From contig JACNJX010000055.1 in the NCBI GenBank assembly GCA_014382345.1, positions 1 through 53,086 of the forward strand: DNA of 53,086 bases, given 5' to 3'. The stretch is from Alphaproteobacteria bacterium (lineage in GTDB: Bacteria > Pseudomonadota > Alphaproteobacteria > Rhodospirillales > Casp-alpha2). How positions within the stretch are numbered: the first letter of the stretch is position 1; each line of letters begins with the position of its first letter. Positions 31,386 to 39,767 of this stretch are shown here, in pieces. The notes beneath the pieces are model-generated. The model ran no database searches. It saw only the letters and a program-made list of their open reading frames with translations, and was not told the DNA's origin. The position numbers and the translations under genes were made by a program.

Positions 31386-32667
31386 AAGCAAAGATACCGG
31401 ACAGCACGACTCACCCCTCTTGGATCAGTTGGAAAGCGGACCTTGGCCCAGCTTCGTAACTGGATTGAAGCGCCTCGCCAATGACGATGGCACCGATCAC
31501 GGATCCATGATGACCGACCTTATCGGTCAGCTGGAGCATTCTTATGAAACGCGCCGTGGTTACTGGAAAGGCGGAACCGTCAGTGTCTTCGGATACGGCG
31601 GTGGCATCATTCCGCGTTTTTCCGAAGTCGCAAAAGACTATCCGGAATCCTCCGAGTTCCATACCCTGCGCGTGCAGCCGCCCGCCGGCTTGCACTACGA
31701 CACCAATGTCCTGCGCCAGATGTGCGACATCTGGGAAGAGCACGGTTCCGGCCTGATCGCCTTCCACGGCCAAAGCGGCGACATCATGTTCCAGGGTTGC
31801 AAGACCGACAAGGTCCAGCCCGCCTTCGACGAGCTCAACAAGATCGGCTTCGACCTGGGCGGTGCCGGCCCGGCGCTTCGGACGTCCATGAGCTGCGTCG
31901 GTCACGCCCGTTGCGAGCAGTCCTGCTATGACGAGGTCAAGGCCCACCGTCAGATCATCAACGCCTTCCTGGACGAAATGCACCGTCCGGCGTTGCCGTA
32001 CAAGTTCAAGTTCAAGTTTTCCGGTTGCGCCAACGACTGCGTCAACGCCATTCACCGGGCGGACTTTGCCGTCATCGGCACCTGGCGCGACGACATGAAG
32101 GTCAACCAGGACGAGGTCAAAGCCTACGTCGAGAAAGCCGGACGGAAGTATACCATCGACAACGTTATCACCCGCTGTCCGACCAACGCGCTGAGCCTCA
32201 ACGACGATGACACGCTGGACGTCGACAACAAAAGCTGTGTTCGTTGCATGCACTGCATCAATGTCATGACCAAGGCTTTGTCGCCGGGCGACGACAAGGG
32301 CGTTACCGTCCTTCTCGGCGGCAAGCGGTCGCTGAAGATCGGCGACACCATGGGCTCCGTGATCGTTCCCTTCATGAAGCTGGACACCGACGAGGACTTC
32401 GATGCGCTTGAGGAACTGGCTGAAAAATGCATCGACTTCTTTGCCGAAAACGCCCTCGAGCATGAGCGCATCGGCGAGACCATCGACCGTATCGGGTTGG
32501 CCAGCTTCCTTGAAGGCATTGGTCTCGAGTTGGACATCAACATGGTCAATCACCCCCGCACCAATTCCTACGTCCGAACGGACGATTTCGACGAAGAAGC
32601 TGAAAAGTGGCGCCAGAGTCACGGCCGCGGGGGAGCCAGCGGGGACAGTGCGGCAGCGGCGGAATAA
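31378..32667 (+). CDS. dsrA: Reverse-type dissimilatory sulfite reductase alpha subunit
   Basis: With DsrB forms the alpha2-beta2 siro(heme)amide enzyme that oxidises DsrC-bound sulfur to sulfite. It is 429 residues. The siroheme-[4Fe-4S] ligands are Cys173, 179, 183, 217 and 221 (SCVGHARCEQSC ... GCANDC), and the ferredoxin-domain ligands are Cys267, 287, 290 and 293 (RCPTNAL ... CVRCMHC). ATG 31378 is chosen because GGTGGAG lies upstream; GTG 31357 is in frame. It is the first gene of a long operon running to 47348, with a plausible upstream promoter. Confidence 0.97.
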   Translation: MAKSKDTGQHDSPLLDQLESGPWPSFVTGLKRLANDDGTDHGSMMTDLIGQLEHSYETRRGYWKGGTVSVFGYGGGIIPRFSEVAKDYPESSEFHTLRVQPPAGLHYDTNVLRQMCDIWEEHGSGLIAFHGQSGDIMFQGCKTDKVQPAFDELNKIGFDLGGAGPALRTSMSCVGHARCEQSCYDEVKAHRQIINAFLDEMHRPALPYKFKFKFSGCANDCVNAIHRADFAVIGTWRDDMKVNQDEVKAYVEKAGRKYTIDNVITRCPTNALSLNDDDTLDVDNKSCVRCMHCINVMTKALSPGDDKGVTVLLGGKRSLKIGDTMGSVIVPFMKLDTDEDFDALEELAEKCIDFFAENALEHERIGETIDRIGLASFLEGIGLELDINMVNHPRTNSYVRTDDFDEEAEKWRQSHGRGGASGDSAAAAE

Positions 32668-32714
32668 CGCCTGACGCCTGGATCTGTACGACTATAAAAA
32701 ATTGGAAGATTAAT

Positions 32715-33797
32715 ATGACTGAAGCTAAAGCCGAACCACGCCGTCCTGATGAGGTCGGAGTCCCCGACCCGTTCCCGTACATGCATCCGCTGATGAAGAA
32801 GAATTACGGCAACTGGGACTGGCATGACCGTCTCCGCCCGGGCGTTCTTCACCATGTCGCCAAGGACGGAGATGAAGTCTGGACCGTTCGTGCCGGTACC
32901 CAGCGCCAGATGGACGTCTACACCATCCGCAAGCTGTGTGACATTGCCGACGAACTGGCCGAAGGCCATGTCCGTTTCACCACCCGAAGCAACATCGAAT
33001 TCATGGTCTCGAGCGAAGCCCAGGTGGCACCGCTGATTGAAAAGCTGGAATCCGAAGGCTTCCCCGTCGGTGGCACTGGCAACTCGGTTTCGATGATTTC
33101 CCACACCCAGGGCTGGCTGCACTGCGACATCCCCGGCACTGATGCGTCGGGCGTCGTGAAGTCCCTGATGGATGAGCTGTACGAAGAGTTCACCACCGAG
33201 GAAATGCCCAACCGGGTGCGGATTACCACGTCTTGCTGCCAGATCAACTGCGGCGGCCAGGGCGATATCGCCATCAACGTTCAGTACACCAAGCCGCCGG
33301 TCATCAACCATGACCTGGTCGCAGGCGTGTGCGAACGCCCGGCGGTGATTGCCCGTTGCCCGGTGGCGGCGATCCGTCCCGCCATGGTCAACGGCAAGGC
33401 GTCGCTGGAAGTGGACGAAAAGAAATGCATTTGCTGCGGCGCGTGCTACCCGCCGTGCCCGCCGATGCAGATCAACTCCGACGAATCGACCAAACTTGCG
33501 ATCTGGGTCGGCGGCAAGCATTCCAATGCCCGCTCCAAGCCGTCCTTCCACAAGCTGGTCAAGGCCAACATGCCGAACAACGCACCGCGTTGGCCGGAAG
33601 TCGCCGAAGTCGTTAAAAAGATACTTTTTGCCTACAAGGAAGACGCTCGTGATTTTGAACGTCTGGGCGAATGGATCGACCGCATCGGCTGGCCGCGTTT
33701 CTTCGAAATGACGGAGTTGGATTTCACCCATCATTTGATCGATGACTATCGGGGCGGCCGCACCACCCTGAACTCTTCGGCCCACGTTCACTTTTAA
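32715..33797 (+). CDS. dsrB: Reverse-type dissimilatory sulfite reductase beta subunit
   Basis: Partner of DsrA, 360 residues. The siroheme-side cysteines lie in TSCCQINCGGQGDIAIN, and the ferredoxin domain ligands in ARCPVAAIRPA and CICCGACYPPCPPM. The start ATG 32715 follows GGAAGAT. A 47-base gap from dsrA. Together with dsrEFH and dsrL the pair is diagnostic of sulfur oxidation rather than sulfate reduction. Confidence 0.97.
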   Translation: MTEAKAEPRRPDEVGVPDPFPYMHPLMKKNYGNWDWHDRLRPGVLHHVAKDGDEVWTVRAGTQRQMDVYTIRKLCDIADELAEGHVRFTTRSNIEFMVSSEAQVAPLIEKLESEGFPVGGTGNSVSMISHTQGWLHCDIPGTDASGVVKSLMDELYEEFTTEEMPNRVRITTSCCQINCGGQGDIAINVQYTKPPVINHDLVAGVCERPAVIARCPVAAIRPAMVNGKASLEVDEKKCICCGACYPPCPPMQINSDESTKLAIWVGGKHSNARSKPSFHKLVKANMPNNAPRWPEVAEVVKKILFAYKEDARDFERLGEWIDRIGWPRFFEMTELDFTHHLIDDYRGGRTTLNSSAHVHF

Positions 33798-33829
33798 TAA
33801 GCCTCGAAGAGAGATTTTAGGGGAAGCCG

Positions 33830-34189
33830 ATGAAACTCGGAATACTTATCAATGAAGGCCCTTTTACCCATCAGGCCTCGGACTCGGCGTATCAGTTCGC
33901 GACCGCGGCTCTGAAAAAGGGTCACGAAATCATCCGCGTGTTTTTCTATCACGATGGTGTCTATAACTCGACCAAGTTCGCCGACCCGCCGTCGGATGAC
34001 CGCAATCTCGTCCAGCAATGGTCTAAAATGGCGGAAGAACATGGTGTTGAACTGATTGTCTGTGTCGCAGCCGCCATGCGCCGCGGCATCAATGACGACG
34101 CTCTCGCGCCCGGCTTCCAGATTTCCGGTCTCGGTCAATTGATCGAAGCCGGTATCGAAGCCGACCGTCTGGTTACGTTCGGGGACTAA
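33830..34189 (+). CDS. dsrE: Sulfurtransferase subunit DsrE
   Basis: A 119-residue DsrE-fold protein and part of the DsrE2F2H2 hexamer that moves persulfide sulfur between TusA and DsrC. The key thiol is Cys78 in VELIVCVAAAMRRG, the position of the active cysteine in Allochromatium vinosum DsrE. RBS AGGGGA just upstream. DsrEFH in this order is a signature of sulfur oxidisers. Confidence 0.95.
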   Translation: MKLGILINEGPFTHQASDSAYQFATAALKKGHEIIRVFFYHDGVYNSTKFADPPSDDRNLVQQWSKMAEEHGVELIVCVAAAMRRGINDDALAPGFQISGLGQLIEAGIEADRLVTFGD

Positions 34190-34200
34190 GGGATTTAATC

Positions 34201-34593
34201 ATGGCAGAAGAATTTGATGACGAATTTGATGGTCCCGTGAAGCGGTTCCTTTTTGTCAACCGCAAGGCGCCTTACGGCACCGTATACGCCCTGGAAAGCC
34301 TGGAAGTCGTTCTGATTTCCGCCGCTTTCGACCAGGACGTCAGCCTGGTTTTTGTCGATGACGGCGTTTTCCAGATCGTCAAGGATCAGGACACCGACGG
34401 CATCAACATGAAGAACTTCTCGCGCACCTACCGGGCGCTTGAAGGATACGACGTTGAGAAGCTCTACGTTGAGAAAGAATCACTGGACGCCCGCGGCCTG
34501 ACCGAGGACGATCTGCTGGTTGATGTGGAAATTCTCGATTCCCAAGGACTTAGCGACCTCATGGACGCTCAGGATGTGGTGATTACGTCATGA
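34201..34593 (+). CDS. dsrF: DsrEFH complex subunit DsrF
   Basis: A 130-residue DsrE/F-like subunit (RFLFVNRKAPYGTVYALESLEVVLISAAFDQDVSLVFVDDGV). It has no conserved catalytic Cys, as is usual for DsrF, and serves a structural role in the hexamer. It lies 11 bases after dsrE and its stop overlaps the dsrH ATG (ATGA). Confidence 0.93.
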   Translation: MAEEFDDEFDGPVKRFLFVNRKAPYGTVYALESLEVVLISAAFDQDVSLVFVDDGVFQIVKDQDTDGINMKNFSRTYRALEGYDVEKLYVEKESLDARGLTEDDLLVDVEILDSQGLSDLMDAQDVVITS

Positions 34594-34910
34594 GTGGAGA
34601 TACCAAAATGCTGCACACCGTCAACAAATCGCCGTTTGAGAAAAGTTCCGTTACCAGCTGTCTCAGGCTGGCCAAAAACGGCAGCGGCATCCTGTTCCTG
34701 GAAGACGCCGTCTTTGCGGCCCTGCAGGGAACCAGCGTTTCCGACGTAGTCGCCGGACGCGCCAAGGATTTTCAGTTTTACGTCCTCGGTCCCGATCTGG
34801 CGGCCCGCGGTTTAAGCGAAAAACCGGTCATCGACGGCGTGGAAGTCATTGATTATGAAGGTTTCGTGGATCTAGTGGAAGAACACGACGCCGTACATTC
34901 GTGGCTTTAG
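34590..34910 (+). CDS. dsrH: DsrEFH complex subunit DsrH
   Basis: A 106-residue DsrH/TusB-like subunit. The conserved cysteine is in SSVTSCLRLAKNGSGILFLED near residue 24 (18 if the internal ATG at 34608 is used). It completes the DsrEFH hexamer. It overlaps dsrF by four bases. Confidence 0.92.
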   Translation: MSGDTKMLHTVNKSPFEKSSVTSCLRLAKNGSGILFLEDAVFAALQGTSVSDVVAGRAKDFQFYVLGPDLAARGLSEKPVIDGVEVIDYEGFVDLVEEHDAVHSWL

Positions 34911-34951
34911 CCCAAGCCACAAGACGCTTTTAATTATAGGAGGATTAAGCA

Positions 34952-35284
34952 ATGGACTATGAACTCGACGGAAACTCATTTCCGGCTGATGAAGAAGGCT
35001 ACCTGACCGACATCACCGTCTGGAACAAGGAGCTGGCCGACCTTATCGCCAAGGACGAAAATATCGAAATGAACGACGATCACTGGGAAGTGGTGAACTT
35101 CCTGCGTGATTATTACGAAGAATACCAGATCGCCCCTGCGATCCGTGTTCTGACCAAGGCCGTCAAGAAGTCTCTCGGCGAAGACAAAGGCAACAGCAAG
35201 TACCTGTACGAACTGTTCCCCTACGGTCCCGCCAAGCAGGCCTGTAAGATTGCCGGCCTTCCGAAGCCGACGGGCTGCATCTAA
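34952..35284 (+). CDS. dsrC: Sulfur carrier DsrC
   Basis: A 110-residue protein that carries sulfur to DsrAB and forms the DsrC trisulfide. The flexible C-terminal arm is diagnostic: Cys98 (Cys B) and the penultimate Cys109 (Cys A) in AKQACKIAGLPKPTGCI. An AGGAGG ribosome-binding site suits the abundant expression known for dsrC. A strong stem-loop follows. Confidence 0.97.
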   Translation: MDYELDGNSFPADEEGYLTDITVWNKELADLIAKDENIEMNDDHWEVVNFLRDYYEEYQIAPAIRVLTKAVKKSLGEDKGNSKYLYELFPYGPAKQACKIAGLPKPTGCI

Positions 35285-35316
35285 CCCATCGATACAGCCT
35301 TCCTATAGGAGAATAC

Positions 35317-35356
35317 CCGCACCGCCCACCGGACATACCTCCGGTGAGTGGTGCGG
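35317..35356 (+). promoter_or_regulatory. Stem-loop between dsrC and dsrM
   Basis: Two stacked 7-bp stems: CCGCACC/GGTGCGG (35317-35323 with 35350-35356) and CACCGGA/TCCGGTG (35327-35333 with 35340-35346), a 3x3 internal loop and a 6-base hairpin loop. It overlaps the GTG start candidate and follows an AGGAG (35307-35311). Likely a transcript-stability or translation-control element. Confidence 0.65.
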
Positions 35357-36108
35357 CACCGGGCATGATCACAGCTATCTATGGATCTCTTTTTTACCTT
35401 GCGGCGTTGATTCTTTTTGGCGGGGTCGCCTACAAGATCAGGCAATACACGCTGACGCCCGCCCCCTTGAAAATCGCCGTTACACCGGCCCCGACGACAT
35501 CCACGGGCGTCGTTTTCAGAATGTTCCGGGAAGTCGTATTCTTTGAAACCCTGTTCAAATCCAACAAGTGGATTTGGCTGTTCGGCTATATTTTTCATGC
35601 CTCTTTGCTGCTGGTCGTTCTCCGCCACCTCAGGTACTTCACCGAACCGGTGTGGTTCTGGGTATCTCTGATTCAGCCCTTCGGCCTGTACGCCGGCTTT
35701 GCCGCCGTTGTCGGCCTCGGCGGATTGTGGTTCCGGCGTATTGCCGTCGAGCGCGTCCGCTATATCTCCAGCCCGTCCGATCACCTGATGCTGGCGCTGC
35801 TGGCCGCCATCTTCCTCAGCGGCCTGTTCATGCGCTACGTGGAACGCACCGACATCGTCGCCCTGAAGGCATTCGTTTTGGGATTGCTTTATTTCGACTG
35901 GCAGCCGATGCCTGCCGATCCGATCCTGATGATCCACCTGGGATTGGTCATCGTGCTGATGATCGTGTTCCCGATCTCAAAGCTGCTGCATGCCCCCGGC
36001 CTTTTCTTCAGCCCGACCCTTAACCAGGTCGATAACCCGCGCGAACAACGCCACTTGGCGCCGTGGGCGGCGAAACTGGACCCGCGTTCCGGCGCGGGCA
36101 CGAACTAG
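35344..36108 (+). CDS. dsrM: DsrM, cytochrome b-type membrane subunit of DsrMKJOP
   Basis: A ~254-residue NarI-like dihaem cytochrome b with five hydrophobic segments and histidines in helices (FHASLLLVVLRHLRYF, HLGLVIVLMIVFPISKLLHAPG). It couples the quinone pool to DsrK and its DsrC-like partner. The start is either GTG 35344, inside the hairpin, or ATG 35365 (MITAIYGS); no well-placed ribosome-binding site distinguishes them. It is followed by dsrK after 12 bases. Confidence 0.9.
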   Translation: MSGAAPGMITAIYGSLFYLAALILFGGVAYKIRQYTLTPAPLKIAVTPAPTTSTGVVFRMFREVVFFETLFKSNKWIWLFGYIFHASLLLVVLRHLRYFTEPVWFWVSLIQPFGLYAGFAAVVGLGGLWFRRIAVERVRYISSPSDHLMLALLAAIFLSGLFMRYVERTDIVALKAFVLGLLYFDWQPMPADPILMIHLGLVIVLMIVFPISKLLHAPGLFFSPTLNQVDNPREQRHLAPWAAKLDPRSGAGTN

Positions 36109-36120
36109 GGGAACGCCGGA

Positions 36121-37728
36121 ATGGCTGATTTCGAAACCCCAAAACTGACGGATTTTCTCGAAACCCCGGCGATACAACGTGATTCCATGGCGCACAGCCA
36201 ACCCTTTGTCGCCGCCCCCGAACATCAGGAAAAACTCGGCTATCCGGGTGAACTGGTGGGCAACTGGCAGGAAAAGGCAATCGACAAATTCGGCGATCTG
36301 CTGACCAAATACCGCAGCCTGCAGGTCTATATGGATTCCTGCGTCAAATGCGGCGCGTGCACCGACAAGTGCCATTATTTCCTCGGCACCGGCGACCCCA
36401 AGAACATGCCGGCGGCGCGCCAGGACCTGCTGCGCCAGGTCTACCGGCGCTATTTCACCTTCGCCGGCAAATGGTTCCCGTGGCTGGTCGGCGCCAAGGA
36501 TCTGACGAAACAGGTTCTCGACGACTGGTATTCCTACTTCCATCAGTGTTCGCAATGCCGCCGGTGCGCAGTGTACTGCCCCTACGGCATCGACACGGCG
36601 GAAATATCCATGGCCGCGCGCGAAATCATGGACAGCGTCGGCCAGGGCCAGAAGTACTGCAACGAGATCATCGGCAAGGTGCATGAGAAGAGCAACAACC
36701 TGGGCCTCCCCGCTCCGGCCCTGAAAGCGACCCTGGAAGACCTCGAAGAAGACATCGAGGACGAAACCGGGGTTGCGGTCAAACTGCCGCTGGATGTGGA
36801 AGGCGCGGATATTCTGCTGGTCACGCCAAGCGCCGATTTCGTGGCTGAGCCGCATGTCGATGGCCTGATCGGCTACGCCAAGGTGTTCCATCAGGCCGGC
36901 GTCAACTGGACGCTCAGCTCCTATGCATCGGAAGCCGCCAACTTCGCCATGTTCATCGGCTCTTACGAGCAGATGCATGACATCGCCGAGCGCATCCGCA
37001 AAGCGGCCCAGGACCTGGGCGTGAAGCGCATCGTCGTCGGCGAATGCGGACACGCCTGGCGTGTCGCCTATAACTTCTGGAATACGCTGGCCGGACCGTT
37101 TGACTTCCTCGACCCCGATTATCCTGTGCCGCAGCACATCTGCGAATTCACCTACGACCTGATCCAGCAGAATAAGCTCAATTTAAACAAATCCGCCAAC
37201 GACCATATGACGTTGACGTTCCACGATTCGTGCAACGTCGCACGCGCATCGCGCATGGGACCGGAACCGGGCGGACAGTTCAAATACCCCCGCGAAGTCA
37301 TCAAGGCGGTGTGCAACAACTACGTCGACATGGCCGCCGACACGATTCACGAAAACACATTTTGCTGCGGCGGTGGCGGCGGACTTCTTACCGACGACCT
37401 GATGGAGCTTCGGGTCAAGGGCGCGAAACCGCGAATGCAGGCCCTGACGGATGTCGTGAAAAGCGACGGCGTCACGCACATGGCGGCCATCTGCGCCATC
37501 TGCAAAAGCCAGTTCGCCAAGGTCATGCCCTATTACGGCATGGAGATGGACAACGTCGTCAGCATTCACCAACTGGTTTCCAACGCCATCATTCTGGACG
37601 GCCAGGAAACGGACGAAGACGAAGAAGAAACAGGCGAGGCTCCCACAGAGGCGCCCGCCCCCGAAATGGATATGGAAACAGTCAAGGATTCCGAAACCCC
37701 CGATACTGCTGAGGCTGAAGGAACCTGA
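36121..37728 (+). CDS. dsrK: DsrK, HdrD-like iron-sulfur catalytic subunit of DsrMKJOP
   Basis: A 535-residue cytoplasmic Fe-S protein, the likely site of DsrC trisulfide/thiol redox. N-terminal clusters: CVKCGACTDKCHYF near residue 77 and CSQCRRCAVYCPYG near 143. C-terminal HdrD-type CCG motifs: FHDSCN, FCCGGGGG and AICAICKSQF. Oddity: the last ~40 residues are an acidic, Pro/Glu-rich tail (EDEEETGEAPTEAPAPEM) that looks disordered. It ends 3 bases before dsrL. Confidence 0.95.
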   Translation: MADFETPKLTDFLETPAIQRDSMAHSQPFVAAPEHQEKLGYPGELVGNWQEKAIDKFGDLLTKYRSLQVYMDSCVKCGACTDKCHYFLGTGDPKNMPAARQDLLRQVYRRYFTFAGKWFPWLVGAKDLTKQVLDDWYSYFHQCSQCRRCAVYCPYGIDTAEISMAAREIMDSVGQGQKYCNEIIGKVHEKSNNLGLPAPALKATLEDLEEDIEDETGVAVKLPLDVEGADILLVTPSADFVAEPHVDGLIGYAKVFHQAGVNWTLSSYASEAANFAMFIGSYEQMHDIAERIRKAAQDLGVKRIVVGECGHAWRVAYNFWNTLAGPFDFLDPDYPVPQHICEFTYDLIQQNKLNLNKSANDHMTLTFHDSCNVARASRMGPEPGGQFKYPREVIKAVCNNYVDMAADTIHENTFCCGGGGGLLTDDLMELRVKGAKPRMQALTDVVKSDGVTHMAAICAICKSQFAKVMPYYGMEMDNVVSIHQLVSNAIILDGQETDEDEEETGEAPTEAPAPEMDMETVKDSETPDTAEAEGT

Positions 37729-37731
37729 CCC

Positions 37732-39675
37732 ATGAACGACATGGCGGATAAGACAAAAATTACCAATCGGCGCTTCAAGGACGGCGATAACGCGCCCCGT
37801 CCCTTGCAGGAAAAAATCTTTCTTGCTGATGCCAGCTACAAATGTCCGACCTATGTCCACCGCACGCCGCCGTGTCAGGGTAGTTGCCCGTCCGGCCACG
37901 ATATTCGCGGCTGGCTCTCCATTGCACGGGGCATTGATAAGCCGCCGGTCGAAGGCATGACCTGGCAGGAATATGCCTTCCAGCGCATGGCCGAAGCCAA
38001 CCCCTTCCCTGCCACCATGGGCCGGGTTTGTCCCGCACCGTGCGAAGATGGCTGCAACCGCAACGAGGTTGATGACTTCGTCGGCATCAACGCCGTCGAG
38101 CAGTACGTCGGCGACTATGCCATCGAAAACAAGCTGACCCTGCCCGAACCGCCAGCCGATACGGGCAAAAAAATCGCCGTTATCGGCGGCGGGCCGGCCG
38201 GTCTGTCGGCGGCCTTCCACCTGCGCCGGCGCGGCCATGGCGTGACCGTGTTCGAGGAACACGACGAACTGGGCGGCATGATGCGCTACGGCATCCCCAG
38301 CTACCGCACGCCGCGCGAAATGATCGACGCTGAAATCCAGCGCATTCTGGACATGGGTGTTGAGGCCAAGACCGGCATCCGCGTCGGCACCGATATCCCG
38401 CTTGAACAGGTCGAAAAGGACTTCGACGCCGTGTTCTGGGCCATCGGCGCGCAGACGGGGCGGCCGCTGCCGGTTCCCGGCGCGGATGCGGAAAACTGCC
38501 TGACCGGCGTCGATTTCCTGGAAGCTTTCAACAAGGGCAAACTGCAGCACACGACGGAAAGGATCATTGTTGTTGGCGGTGGCGATACCTCGGTCGACGT
38601 TGCTTCCGTGGCGCGGCGTATCGGCGCCATCGAAAATGCTCGCGAAAACGACCGCCCGGAATACGTGATCCTGGGCCATACCGCCCATGACGTGGCCGGC
38701 ACCATGCGCCGCAATGGCGTCGACGTGGTTCTGACCTCACTGTTCCCGATCGACGAGATGACGGCGGCGGAGCGCGAACGTGAAGACGCCAAACGCGAAG
38801 GCGTCGATCTGCGCGGCGGCGTCATGCCGCTGGAAGTGCTCTTGGACTCCGACGGGCGCGCCCGTGGCCTGAAGTTGTGCGAATGCACCATGACCGGCAA
38901 TACGCCGGTTCCCATCGAAGGCACCGAATTCGAAATCGAATGCGACCTTGTCGTCTCGGCCATCGGCCAGATGGGCGACATGAAAGGCCTGGAAGCGATC
39001 GACAACGGCCACGGCTTCATCGCCACAGACCCGGTGTATAAGGTCAAGAACCATGAAAAGCATTATGCCGGCGGCGATATCATCCGCCCGCATCTGCTGA
39101 CCACGGCCATTGGCCATGGTGCCATCGCGGCGGAGAGCATCGACCACGCCCTGGCCGGACACCCGGATGAGAAGCGGCCCAAGGTGGATGTTTTCCATTT
39201 CGATCTGCTGGCGGAACTGCACCAGCGCCACCTGGATCCTGCGGAATACGACCACACCCCGACCCGTGGCACGGCCGACGGCGAGTTCGCCGTCCACAAT
39301 TATGAAGACCGTGGCAACACGCAGATCATTCCGCACAAGGAGCTGTTTTTGGGACACTTCCCCTATGACGAACGGTCTCGGCGCAATGAAATCCACATTT
39401 CCGCCGATGACGTTCTCGGCAACTTCGAGGAACGCATCGAAAATCTAACCGAGGAACAGGCCATTCACGAAGGCGAGCGTTGCATGAGCTGCGGCATGTG
39501 CTTCGAATGCGACAACTGCGTCATCTATTGCCCGCAGGATGCCATTTTCCGGGTCAAAAAAGACAAGCACGCTATCGGCCGCTACGTCGATACCGATTAT
39601 TCAAAATGCATCGGTTGTCACATTTGTGAAGACGTCTGCCCGTCCGGGTATATTCAAATGGGCCTTGGTGAATAA
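37732..39675 (+). CDS. dsrL: DsrL, first copy (NAD(P)H:DsrAB oxidoreductase)
   Basis: A 647-residue cytoplasmic iron-sulfur flavoprotein related to GltD that accepts electrons from DsrAB and passes them to NAD(P). An N-terminal cysteine domain (CPTYVHRTPPCQGSCPSGHD), FAD site VIGGGPAGLS near 150, NAD(P) site VVGGGDTSVDVA near 283, and C-terminal ferredoxin domain CMSCGMCFECDNC + CIGCHICEDVC. After the NAD(P) loop it reads VVLTSLFPIDEMTAAERERED and lacks the VYRRP pair present in copy 2. Immediately after dsrK (3 bases). Copy 2 follows 92 bases downstream. Confidence 0.93.
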   Translation: MNDMADKTKITNRRFKDGDNAPRPLQEKIFLADASYKCPTYVHRTPPCQGSCPSGHDIRGWLSIARGIDKPPVEGMTWQEYAFQRMAEANPFPATMGRVCPAPCEDGCNRNEVDDFVGINAVEQYVGDYAIENKLTLPEPPADTGKKIAVIGGGPAGLSAAFHLRRRGHGVTVFEEHDELGGMMRYGIPSYRTPREMIDAEIQRILDMGVEAKTGIRVGTDIPLEQVEKDFDAVFWAIGAQTGRPLPVPGADAENCLTGVDFLEAFNKGKLQHTTERIIVVGGGDTSVDVASVARRIGAIENARENDRPEYVILGHTAHDVAGTMRRNGVDVVLTSLFPIDEMTAAEREREDAKREGVDLRGGVMPLEVLLDSDGRARGLKLCECTMTGNTPVPIEGTEFEIECDLVVSAIGQMGDMKGLEAIDNGHGFIATDPVYKVKNHEKHYAGGDIIRPHLLTTAIGHGAIAAESIDHALAGHPDEKRPKVDVFHFDLLAELHQRHLDPAEYDHTPTRGTADGEFAVHNYEDRGNTQIIPHKELFLGHFPYDERSRRNEIHISADDVLGNFEERIENLTEEQAIHEGERCMSCGMCFECDNCVIYCPQDAIFRVKKDKHAIGRYVDTDYSKCIGCHICEDVCPSGYIQMGLGE

Positions 39676-39767
39676 CCGGAACGAATAAAGACAAAGAAGA
39701 CCAGTTTCGAGATCAATAAGGCGAAAACCGCGAAAAGCGGGCGCCATGAACGAGGAATACCAACAGG

